From: Brevibacterium sp. CCUG 69071
Lineage (GTDB): Bacteria > Actinomycetota > Actinomycetes > Actinomycetales > Brevibacteriaceae
Direction of reading: 5' to 3'
DNA length: 64,000 nucleotides
Assembly: GCF_021023135.1 (NCBI RefSeq)
Contig: NZ_PGFV01000006.1
Coordinates: 1 to 64,000, forward strand
The notes below the pieces were generated by a model. That model was given only the letters and a program-made list of their open reading frames with translations. It did not search any database and was not told the DNA's origin. The number at the start of each line of letters is the position of its first letter. Position 1 is the first letter of the stretch. Both the position numbers and the translations under genes were made by a program. Below are positions 28,916 to 37,797 of the stretch, piece by piece.

Positions 28916-29010
28916 TCTCGACGTACCACTTTCTTCACGTATGGGTTCTCGCCCACGATCCTAACGTGTGTCGACCTCGGCGTGCATGAACGCTGACTAC
29001 ACTGGAGGCC

Positions 29011-30081
29011 ATGGGCACAGGTCAGGGGGCGTCCCTCTCACTCAACAGCGCGTTCAGGGTCGGCTTCACCGGCACCCTCGGCGTGGGACTGGCCATCGGC
29101 CTGATCATGGCCCTGCAGTCCGTGGCCACCGTCATCATCTACATCGGTCTGGCCCTCTTCCTCGCACTCGGGCTCGAACCGATCGTGCTGTGGCTGACCG
29201 AGCGCAAGCTCTCACGGTCCCTGGCCGTCATCCTCGTCGTGTTCGCGTTCATCGCCATCGTCGCCGGGGCGGTGCTGCTCATCGCTCCGGCCGTGATCAG
29301 TCAGATCCAGCAGTTCATCGACGACCTGCCGGACATCGTCGCGGACCTCGCGACCACCGGGTGGGTGACCGATCTCGAGCAGCGGTTCACCGGTGCCGTC
29401 GACCTCGACGCGATCTTCGCGAGCATCAGCGACTGGGTCTCCGATCCGCAGAACGTCCTGTCGTTGGGCGGCGGTGTGGTGTCGATCGGGGCGGGGATCC
29501 TCAGCTTCATCACCGGTGTGATCATCGTCGTCATCCTTACCATCTACTTCGCCGTGACCATGCCGACGATCAAGGCGGCGATGATCTCGCTGGTCGCGGC
29601 AACTTCACGTCCGACCGTGGAATCCGTCACCGAGGAGGTCACCCGATCCATCGGACGCTACGTCCTCGGGCAGGTGTCCCTGGGCATCGTCAACGGCGTG
29701 TGCTCGGCGATCTTCCTCACCATCATCGGTGCGCCCCTGCCGGCGCTGCTCGCCTTCGTCGCGTTCCTCGCCTCGCTCATCCCGCTCGTCGGTCCGATCA
29801 CCGGTGCGATCATCATCACGGCATCGTGCCTGATGGTCTCGCCGGGGCTGGGCATCGCCGCGGGCATCTACTACCTCGTCTACATGCAGGTCGAGGCGTA
29901 CCTGCTCAGCCCGCGCATCATGAATAAGGCCGTCGACGTGCCCGGTGCGCTGGTCATCATCGCCGCGATCGCCGGCGGCACCCTGGGTGGAGTGCTCGGT
30001 GCCGTGGTCGCCGTGCCGGTGGCCGCCTCGGGGCTGATCGTCATCCGCAAGGTCGTCGTGCCTGCACAGGACAAGAGGTAG
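29011..30081 (+). CDS. AI-2E family transporter (PerM/TqsA-like)
   Basis: Integral membrane exporter family with about eight helices, 356 aa. There are N-terminal hydrophobic segments (LAIGLIMALQSVATVIIYIGLALFLALGLEP, SLAVILVVFAFIAIVAGAVLLI), a soluble stretch with ISQIQQFIDDLPDI, and a C-terminal PLVGPITGAIIITA and GTLGGVLGAVVAVPVAAS typical of the family. The substrate is unknown, since the AI-2E name does not define it. TACACT (28998-29003) ends 7 nt before the ATG, so a leaderless transcript is likely, although ggagg also lies between them. Confidence 0.85.
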   Translation: MGTGQGASLSLNSAFRVGFTGTLGVGLAIGLIMALQSVATVIIYIGLALFLALGLEPIVLWLTERKLSRSLAVILVVFAFIAIVAGAVLLIAPAVISQIQQFIDDLPDIVADLATTGWVTDLEQRFTGAVDLDAIFASISDWVSDPQNVLSLGGGVVSIGAGILSFITGVIIVVILTIYFAVTMPTIKAAMISLVAATSRPTVESVTEEVTRSIGRYVLGQVSLGIVNGVCSAIFLTIIGAPLPALLAFVAFLASLIPLVGPITGAIIITASCLMVSPGLGIAAGIYYLVYMQVEAYLLSPRIMNKAVDVPGALVIIAAIAGGTLGGVLGAVVAVPVAASGLIVIRKVVVPAQDKR

Positions 30082-30192
30082 GGCTAGCGGGGCCGGAACT
30101 AAGGGGCTCGTCGACTGGTGCATCTCAGCATTCAACAACAATTGGGTCTCTGGAATCCTCAATTGAATTTGGGCGTCTGGCAGAATCGTCCG

Positions 30193-30609
30193 ATGGTTGG
30201 TTTTCATCACGTTGAGGTGTGGGTCCCCGATATCGACGAAGCTGCACGGGACTGGGGGTGGCTGTTGGACCGCCTCGGCTTCACCCTTGAGAGCACCTGG
30301 ACACAGGGGCAGTCTTGGGCCGCCGGCGGGACTTATCTGACTCTGACGACATCCCCGAACATGAGCGCACAGGCCCACGATCGACGGAGGCCGGGAATGA
30401 ACCATCTTGCCTTCGAAGCAGGCAGTCCCTCGAATGTGGACTCGATCATGACGGATGCAACGAACCACGGATGGCTTCCTCTCTATCACGATCGCTACCC
30501 GCATGCGGGCGGCGGAGAACACTATGCCGGTTGGCTGGAGAATGCCGCAGGGTTCAAGGCTGAGGTTGTGGCAGAACGGTTTTCTGCGGAAGAAACTTCT
30601 GGCTTCTGA
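30193..30609 (+). CDS. VOC/glyoxalase-family protein
   Basis: A 138-aa single-domain vicinal oxygen chelate protein: FHHVEVWVPDIDEAARDW at the N-terminus supplies the first metal-type His, HLAFEAGS the second, and AGWLENAAGFKAEVVAE the C-terminal Glu. It may be a lyase, dioxygenase or resistance protein; the substrate is unknown. ATG 30193 is chosen because CAGAAT (30181-30186) precedes it by 6 nt; the ORF could extend to 30118, but those codons are not family-like. Base composition is clearly more A/T-rich than the neighbouring AI-2E gene. Confidence 0.75.
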   Translation: MVGFHHVEVWVPDIDEAARDWGWLLDRLGFTLESTWTQGQSWAAGGTYLTLTTSPNMSAQAHDRRRPGMNHLAFEAGSPSNVDSIMTDATNHGWLPLYHDRYPHAGGGEHYAGWLENAAGFKAEVVAERFSAEETSGF

Positions 30610-30637
30610 GGAAGCTCCTGGCTAGTCGGAGTCGTGA

Positions 30638-30853
30638 CTATTGGGAGTCGCGTCCGCGTGACTTGCGGACGATGAAGCCGATGATGAATCGGCAGAGGTA
30701 GTAGGTGCCGAAGTAGCCGATGACAGCGACGACCAAGGTGACGAGCAGGTTGGACTCACCGGTCCCGATCACGGACAGCGTGGCGAAGACCGTGACGGAG
30801 ATCGCCAGGAGATAGGGGATCAGCCGCAGGGTCGGGTTGTCGATGTCGCGCAT
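30638..30853 (-). CDS. small two-helix membrane protein, unknown function
   Basis: A 71-aa protein with two hydrophobic helices (LIPYLLAISVTVFATLSVIG and LLVTLVVAVIGYFGTYYLCRF) and a basic C-terminus (VRKSRGRDSQ). I do not recognise the family. It converges with the VOC gene and is divergent from the GNAT gene. The length and hydrophobicity pattern suggest a real small membrane protein. Confidence 0.6.
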   Translation of the reverse strand: MRDIDNPTLRLIPYLLAISVTVFATLSVIGTGESNLLVTLVVAVIGYFGTYYLCRFIIGFIVRKSRGRDSQ

Positions 30854-30944
30854 GAGTTGAGGGTACCAAGACTCGTGACCGGCGCCGAGGCGGCGGTGGC
30901 GATCGCGGACATCGTCCGGTCGACGCCGGGTTAGGATCGGTGGA

Positions 30945-31415
30945 ATGACACAGACACAATGGAGTGCGGTCCGTGACGTTCACGTTCCCGATGAGGTCGA
31001 GCGTCTGCTTCTGACGGTGCCCGAGTGGTTCGGCCGCCCTCAGTCCAATGCTGAATACGTCGATGCTGCTCGCAGCATGGAGACATGGACGGTGAGAAAC
31101 GATACCGGACAGGTTATCGGCGTCACTCTCATCTCTCACCATTTCCGTCGATCGTCAGAGGTCCACTTCACCGTGGTCGATCGATCTGCCCACGGGACAG
31201 GCGTCGGCACCGCGATGCTGCAGTCGATCTGTGCCGATCTCCGACAAAGGGGAGCCAAACTGCTGCAGGTGAAGACATTGGGTCCCTCGCACCCCGACCT
31301 GAACTATGGTCGTACGCGGTACTTCTACGAGAAGATGGGGTTCATTCCTTTGGAGGAGACAGACCTATGGGGCGAACGCACTCCCTGCCTGATTATGGTC
31401 AAGACTCTGGAATGA
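30945..31415 (+). CDS. GNAT-family N-acetyltransferase
   Basis: A 156-aa acetyltransferase-like protein. The acetyl-CoA pyrophosphate loop is approximated by DRSAHGTGVGTAMLQSIC, preceded by the beta strand VHFTVV and followed by the C-terminal YFYEKMGFIPLEE motif typical of GNATs. The substrate is unknown. TAGGAT (30932-30937) lies 7 nt before the ATG, indicating a leaderless mRNA. It heads a chain of four overlapping genes (31412, 31965 and 32623 starts), so all are probably one transcript. Confidence 0.82.
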   Translation: MTQTQWSAVRDVHVPDEVERLLLTVPEWFGRPQSNAEYVDAARSMETWTVRNDTGQVIGVTLISHHFRRSSEVHFTVVDRSAHGTGVGTAMLQSICADLRQRGAKLLQVKTLGPSHPDLNYGRTRYFYEKMGFIPLEETDLWGERTPCLIMVKTLE

Positions 31416-31972
31416 CGCTGCCGCACTGGCCCCAGGTCCGTCCGGAGCAAGGGGCGATTCAGTTGCGTCCGGTCGAGGTCCGTGATGTCGCGATGGCGCA
31501 GGAACTGTCCACGGATCCCTATGTGCCGTTGACCGGTTCGCTGCCGGGAGATGCCACCGCGGAGGAGGCCCTGGCGTGGGTACGGAGACAGCAGGGCCGG
31601 CATGCAGAAGGTAGTGGCTTCTCCTTTGCGATCGCGCGCCGATCCGATGATCGGGCGATCGGACACTGCGGCCTCTGGTTGACAGAGATCGACGAGGGAC
31701 GCGGGACCGCTGGGTACGCCATTGTGCCGTCCGAAAGGCGACACGGATATGCCGCAGATGCACTCACTGCCTTGACGAATTTCGGCCTGTCGATTCCTCA
31801 AGTGAAACGAATCGATCTGTTCATCGAACCCTGGAATGTTGCATCTCTCCGCACCGCCGAGCGATCCGGATACCTGCGGGAGCGATTTCTCACGGGGCAC
31901 AAGGAGATCGGCGGTGAACGCCGTGACATGTTCGAATACTCGACAACTCATCGGAGGAGAAGCCGTGACTGA
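31412..31972 (+). CDS. GNAT-family acetyltransferase, RimJ/RimL-like
   Basis: A 186-aa protein of the RimJ-type GNAT group: IQLRPVEVRDVAMAQELS at the N-terminus, GYAIVPSERRHGYAADALTAL for acetyl-CoA binding, then IDLFIEPWNVASLRTAERSGYLRE. These enzymes acetylate protein N-termini, aminoacyl derivatives or antibiotics; the target here is unknown. Its ATG overlaps the stop of the preceding GNAT gene (ATGA), and its end overlaps the HAD gene start. Confidence 0.85.
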   Translation: MTLPHWPQVRPEQGAIQLRPVEVRDVAMAQELSTDPYVPLTGSLPGDATAEEALAWVRRQQGRHAEGSGFSFAIARRSDDRAIGHCGLWLTEIDEGRGTAGYAIVPSERRHGYAADALTALTNFGLSIPQVKRIDLFIEPWNVASLRTAERSGYLRERFLTGHKEIGGERRDMFEYSTTHRRRSRD

Positions 31973-32633
31973 ATGGCTGAGAAACATTCGCGCCATCGTC
32001 TTCGACGTCGGTGAGACCCTCGTCGATGAAACTCGTCTGTGGACCGATCAGGCGGAACACGCCGGTGTCACACCGCTGTCATTCTTCGCCATGCTTGGGG
32101 CACTCATCGAACGAGGGGAAGACCACCGACTAATCTGGACGGAGTTCAGCGCGCAAGCTCCTCGGGAGTCACCTCGTATCGGGCCTGCCGATCTCTACTC
32201 CGACGCGATCGCCTGCATCGAGACGGCGCGATCAACGGAGAAGATCGTCGGAATCGCCGGCAATCAGCCTGCTGGACTCGACTCATCCCTGAGCTCGTTG
32301 GGATTCGACGTCGACTTCATCGCCTCCTCGAACGATTGGGGAGCGCAGAAGCCCTCGAAGGAGTTCTTCGCCCGAGTGATTTCGGCAGCGAGCGTTTCTG
32401 CGGAAGAGATCCTCTATGTCGGAGATCGACTCGACAACGACATCGTGCCGGCAAGCTCGGTGGGCATGCGCACAGCGTTCCTGATCAGAGGACCGTGGGC
32501 GCATATTCACCGGCACCGGCCCGAAACGGAGCTCGCGGACGTGAAACTCGACTCGCTGGAACAGCTGCGTGAGATGCTTCTCGCCGCAGCAATTCGACCG
32601 ACCGCGGAAAGCGACAGCGAAGATGGCGACTGA
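31965..32633 (+). CDS. HAD-superfamily hydrolase-like protein
   Basis: A 222-aa HAD-like protein. Motif I is FDVGETLV with D14 as nucleophile and Gly at the usual second Asp position (DxG instead of DxD). The lysine motif is KPSKEFFARVI and the last motif is VGDRLDNDIVPASSVGM. The family includes phosphatases and dehalogenases, and the altered motif I makes the activity uncertain. GTG 31965 follows ggagga (31953-31958) and overlaps the end of the GNAT gene by 8 nt. Confidence 0.8.
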   Translation: MTEWLRNIRAIVFDVGETLVDETRLWTDQAEHAGVTPLSFFAMLGALIERGEDHRLIWTEFSAQAPRESPRIGPADLYSDAIACIETARSTEKIVGIAGNQPAGLDSSLSSLGFDVDFIASSNDWGAQKPSKEFFARVISAASVSAEEILYVGDRLDNDIVPASSVGMRTAFLIRGPWAHIHRHRPETELADVKLDSLEQLREMLLAAAIRPTAESDSEDGD

Positions 32634-33237
32634 CCCACTCGAACTTGCCTACCCCTTCACCGGGCGGTGGTTGGTTCAGAACAGTCCCGCCGATCGTGTG
32701 CCGAGCCACGGGACGGTCCGGTTCGCGAGCTCGTATGCGATCGATTTCGTGCCGGTCGATGACTCGGGACGATCGGCCGCATTCGGTCTCCAATCACTGA
32801 TTCGTCCGGAACCTCCGGAGAAGTTCGTCGGATTCGGCCGCGCCGTTCTTGCCCCGGCCGAGGGCACTGTCGTGGCCGTCCACGACTCCGCGCCCGATCA
32901 TCCTGCCTACCGTGGCCTGCCCTCGCTCGGCTATGCGCTGACCCAACGCAGGCGTGTCGACGCCGGATGGCTCGCGCTCGCCGGCAATCACGTCATGATC
33001 AGGACCACCCGCGGAATCGTCGCCCTGTGCCATCTTCAACGGGGCAGTGCTCAGGTCTCGCCAGGAGGGGATGTGCGGATCGGCGACGAGATCGGCCGGT
33101 GCGGCAACTCCGGCAACAACACCGAACCGCATCTGCATGTCCAGGCGATCGACGCTCTCGACATCTCGCGCGCAGCTGCTGTGCCGATTCGATTCGGCGA
33201 ATCACTGCCCGCCAGCGGCACCATCGTCGAAGGGTGA
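32623..33237 (+). CDS. M23-type peptidase-like protein without a signal peptide
   Basis: A 204-aa protein resembling LytM/M23 metallopeptidases: SYAIDF near the N-terminus (possible His-x3-Asp-region relict), VLAPAEGTVVAVHDS, GNHVMIRTTRGIVALCHLQRGS, and EPHLHVQAID with the HxH zinc motif. M23 enzymes normally act on cell-wall peptides after export, yet no signal peptide or membrane segment is visible, so the location and role are unclear. The ATG overlaps the HAD stop by 11 nt. It is the last gene of the GNAT-GNAT-HAD-M23 chain. Confidence 0.75.
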   Translation: MATDPLELAYPFTGRWLVQNSPADRVPSHGTVRFASSYAIDFVPVDDSGRSAAFGLQSLIRPEPPEKFVGFGRAVLAPAEGTVVAVHDSAPDHPAYRGLPSLGYALTQRRRVDAGWLALAGNHVMIRTTRGIVALCHLQRGSAQVSPGGDVRIGDEIGRCGNSGNNTEPHLHVQAIDALDISRAAAVPIRFGESLPASGTIVEG

Positions 33238-33276
33238 GCCACCCCTCCCAACTCCATCACGAAGCAGTGACAGCTA

Positions 33277-33305
33277 TTGTCCACGCAGACTCTGCGGCTT
33301 AGGGT
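33277..33305 (+). promoter_or_regulatory. sigma-A-like promoter upstream of aldehyde dehydrogenase
   Basis: TTGTCC (33277-33282) and TAGGGT (33300-33305) are 17 nt apart, about 100 nt before the aldehyde dehydrogenase start. Confidence 0.4.
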
Positions 33306-33408
33306 GAGAGAACACGGACACATCCGCTCCGCACGGTCGACCGAGACCGGAGGCAGCACGCGAAACAGCATGTGACACGGGGTGGATGGACTCACACGAA
33401 GGAGTGTC

Positions 33409-34931
<1,523 letters not shown>

Positions 34932-34932
<1 letters not shown>

Positions 34933-35351
34933 TGACCGACTCAACCGACACCGCAGCCCTCGAATCCACACCGACGATCGACGGTGAGGAGAAGTCCCGA
35001 GTGGCGATGACCCAGGCCACGGTCGACCTGCTGGCCGACCTGGTCGCCAAACACGGACAGCTGATGTTCCACCAGTCCGGGGGCTGCTGTGACGGTTCCT
35101 CACCGATGTGCTTCCCCGAAGGCGACTTCCTCACCTCCGAAGCCGACGTGCTTCTCGGACACTTCGAACTGCCCATCGACGGCACCGAGAAGGCCGGACT
35201 GGACTTCTGGATGTCGACCGAACAGTTCGAATACTGGAAGCACACGCACCTGACCATCGACGTCGTCCCGGGACGCGGCAGCGGTTTCAGCGTCGAATCA
35301 CCGACGGGCAACCGCTTCATCATCCGCTCCGCCCTCATGGACGTCGCCTGA
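34932..35351 (+). CDS. DUF779 protein, aldehyde-dehydrogenase partner
   Basis: A 139-aa DUF779 protein. The family core starts at about residue 30 (TQATVDLLADLVAKHGQLMFHQSGGCCDGSSPMC). The SGGCCDGSSPMC cysteine cluster looks able to bind metal or undergo redox change. Its biochemical role is not established; it is found next to aldehyde and alcohol dehydrogenases. The start overlaps the aldehyde-dehydrogenase stop (TGATG), so expression is coupled. The first ~28 residues are low-complexity and poorly conserved in type. Confidence 0.88.
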
Positions 35352-35384
35352 GGTCAGTCGCCTGAGGTCAGAGGGACCACCCGG

Positions 35385-36731
35385 TCAGCGGGTGCTCAGC
35401 ACCTCCGGCTCTCCCAGGGAGAGCATCAGCCGATTCGCCCAGTTGAAGAACGCCGCGCAGCTGAGAGCGTCGACGATGTCCCCATCGCCGAGGCCCGCCT
35501 CCCGCAGCGTCGAGACGTGCGTGGGACCGAAGGCCTGCGGGGTCAGGGTGAGTGCGACCGACGCATCGACCACGGCGTCCCAGACAGGGTCGCCGAGGTC
35601 GGAGCGCTCCGCGACCCCAGAATCGAGCAGCTTCTGCACGAGTTCCCCGCGACCGGACTCCGCGGTCGCCCGATCGGAGTGGATCGAGGCGCAGAACAGG
35701 CACCCGTTCAGCCGTGAGGCCGCGGTCGCCGCGAGCTCCCGCTCGGCCCGACCCAGACCGTCGGTGACGTTGAAGAAGATGTCGAGGTCGGTCAGGGTCC
35801 GTGCCCGCAGCGCCGCCGGATCCCTGGCGAGGAGACGGAAGTACGGGTTCTTCGCCCGCCCGGCCTCGATGAGGGCCTCGCGCTGGACCTCGCTGAGGTC
35901 CGCCTCGGCGACGGGGGCGATCCACGGCACCCAGCCGAGACCCGCCTGCCGGAACAGCTGCGGTCGATTGAGCCCGGGGTAGGTGTTCACACGGTCACCG
36001 ACCGTGGTCAGGGCTTCGGTCGCCCGCGCCGAGGTGGTCCCACCCTGGCCGTCGACCGTGCCGGTTCCGCTCTCGGCCTGCCCTGCCTGCGGCGGTGCGT
36101 CCGTGGCCGGGGCATCGGTGGCGGCCGGAGCGTGGGAGAGTGCGGCCAGTCCGGTGCTGATGCGGATCTGGAAGTTGAGGAACGACACGAGCTGGGCGAG
36201 AGTGACGATCGCATCCTCGTCCCAGCCCGCATCGAGGAGCAGCGCCAGATGCTCCGGCCGCGAATCCCGCGGGTGGAGGACGAGCAGATGTGCGAACTCG
36301 AGGCCTGCGACCACTCGGTCGCCCAGGGTCTCCGTCGATTTCGGGTCGGCTGCGAACCAGGGCCCGGGGACGTTCTCCGCTGCCAGTGCGGCTGACTCGA
36401 AGACACCGTAGGGCCCACGCACCGCGGCACGGGAATCAAGGGTGAGCACCGCCTCGTCGAGCAGCTCCGCGACCGCCCACGAGGCGGCTTCGTCCTCATC
36501 GCGGAGCAGGTCGCGGTAGAACTCCTCGGCCGCCGGCGCACCCAGCAGGCCCGCCGTGAATGCGGCCACGGCGTAACGATCCCGGTGGGGGAAGGAACCG
36601 ACGTCCTCGGGTTCGAGCAGCGCCTCGAAGCTCAGCTGAGCATTCTCCTTGGCCTGCGGACGGTGGTCGCGGAGGGCATCGAGGCGATCACCGGCGGAGA
36701 TTCCGGCCAGGGCGTTGATGATGTCCGTCAT
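35385..36731 (-). CDS. fused CMD-domain / alkylhydroperoxidase-domain protein (Avi_7170-Avi_7169 type)
   Basis: A 448-aa protein with two AhpD-like halves. Residues 1 to about 200 match the CMD-domain Avi_7170-like protein. A low-complexity linker (about 203-235, Ala/Pro/Gly) leads to the Avi_7169-like alkylhydroperoxidase half, with the redox pair C344 and C347 in GCLFCASIHSDRA. These are usually two adjacent genes. The partners are the luciferase-like monooxygenase, ABC transporter and binding protein just upstream, the recognised KPN_01858-type set of unknown substrate. It is the last gene of the minus-strand cassette, 1 nt from its neighbour. Confidence 0.85.
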   Translation of the reverse strand: MTDIINALAGISAGDRLDALRDHRPQAKENAQLSFEALLEPEDVGSFPHRDRYAVAAFTAGLLGAPAAEEFYRDLLRDEDEAASWAVAELLDEAVLTLDSRAAVRGPYGVFESAALAAENVPGPWFAADPKSTETLGDRVVAGLEFAHLLVLHPRDSRPEHLALLLDAGWDEDAIVTLAQLVSFLNFQIRISTGLAALSHAPAATDAPATDAPPQAGQAESGTGTVDGQGGTTSARATEALTTVGDRVNTYPGLNRPQLFRQAGLGWVPWIAPVAEADLSEVQREALIEAGRAKNPYFRLLARDPAALRARTLTDLDIFFNVTDGLGRAERELAATAASRLNGCLFCASIHSDRATAESGRGELVQKLLDSGVAERSDLGDPVWDAVVDASVALTLTPQAFGPTHVSTLREAGLGDGDIVDALSCAAFFNWANRLMLSLGEPEVLSTR

Positions 36732-36732
36732 C

Positions 36733-37791
36733 TCAGGCCACCTGCCCTTCGGCCAGGCTCAGACCGAGCGCCGGGGCCACCTCGGTGGCGAGCAGCTCGA
36801 TCGAGCGCAGGGCGACCTCGTTGGTCGCCGGTACCGAATGGACCTGGAAGCTGACATCGGTGACCCGGCCCAGCACACGGTCGGCCGAGAGCCGTTCGAC
36901 CACCTCATCCGGGGTGCCCAGATACGTGTCGGTGGCGACGAGGAGCTCATCGAGGCTGAGGTTCGAGGTGTCATAGCCGACGAGTCGATTCGCTTCGGCC
37001 CGCAGCGCCGGTTCGGTCAGTGCCCGCAGTTCGGCGAGGTTCTCCGCATCGGCGACCACGGCCGTGCGGGAGGCGAGGATCCGCGGTGCCACACCCTCGG
37101 GCAGCTGCGAGAGGTAGGCGTCGATGACCGGCAGCTGCACCTCGTCCAAGGACGCACCCGTGTCGTTCTGGTCCCGCGGCTGCGTCCGGGAGAGCATGAG
37201 TCCGTCCCCGGCAGCACCGGCGGCCGCGGATCCGCGGGAGGAGAAGGTCGCCTGCCACAGACGTTCGGCAAGACCCGGGCGCGTGGCCGAAGAATCGGCA
37301 TCGGGGCCCGGGTAGAGCAGATGCTCGGTGGGCAGGGAACGGCCGGCCAGCAGGGTGCGCAGGGTGGAGAGATTGTCCGCGAAGACCTCGCGGCGGTCCT
37401 CGAAGCTCGTGCCGAAGGCCGGGAACGACTTCGGGTTCCCACCCGATCCGAGGCCGATCTCGAGACGACCGGCGGAGAGGAGGTCGGTGACGGCGGCATC
37501 CTCGGCCACCCGCACCGCGTTCTCCATCGGCAGGGTGATGATCGCCGTGCCGAGTCGAATCCGCGACGTGCGCGCAGCGGCATGGGAGAGGAAGACCAGC
37601 GGCGAGGGCAGCCCACCCTCGGCGGCCGAGAAGTGGTGTTGGGCGATCCAGGCGGAGTCGAAGCCGAAGCGTTCGGCCTGCTCGATCTGCTCGAGGGCGA
37701 AGCGGTAGCGCTGCGCGGCGGGGGCGTCTTCGAGCAGGCGGGTGAAGAACCCGAGCCGCGGCCCGGCGGAGGACGTGGAAGGACTCGTCAT
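36733..37791 (-). CDS. FMN-dependent luciferase-like monooxygenase (KPN_01858 type)
   Basis: A 352-aa TIM-barrel flavin monooxygenase-like protein: GFFTRLLEDAPAAQRYRFALEQIEQAERFGFDSAWIAQHHFS at the N-terminus, TSRIRLGTAIITLPMENAVRVAEDAAVTDLLSAGRLEIGLGSGG for flavin binding, and a C-terminal TDTYLGTPDEVVERL. It is one of the proteins that recur with the binding protein and CMD/alkylhydroperoxidase partners. The substrate is unknown; transport of a small imported compound followed by oxidation is the simplest reading. It lies 6 nt downstream of the ABC ATPase gene. Confidence 0.85.
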   Translation of the reverse strand: MTSPSTSSAGPRLGFFTRLLEDAPAAQRYRFALEQIEQAERFGFDSAWIAQHHFSAAEGGLPSPLVFLSHAAARTSRIRLGTAIITLPMENAVRVAEDAAVTDLLSAGRLEIGLGSGGNPKSFPAFGTSFEDRREVFADNLSTLRTLLAGRSLPTEHLLYPGPDADSSATRPGLAERLWQATFSSRGSAAAGAAGDGLMLSRTQPRDQNDTGASLDEVQLPVIDAYLSQLPEGVAPRILASRTAVVADAENLAELRALTEPALRAEANRLVGYDTSNLSLDELLVATDTYLGTPDEVVERLSADRVLGRVTDVSFQVHSVPATNEVALRSIELLATEVAPALGLSLAEGQVA

Positions 37792-37797
37792 ATCAAC

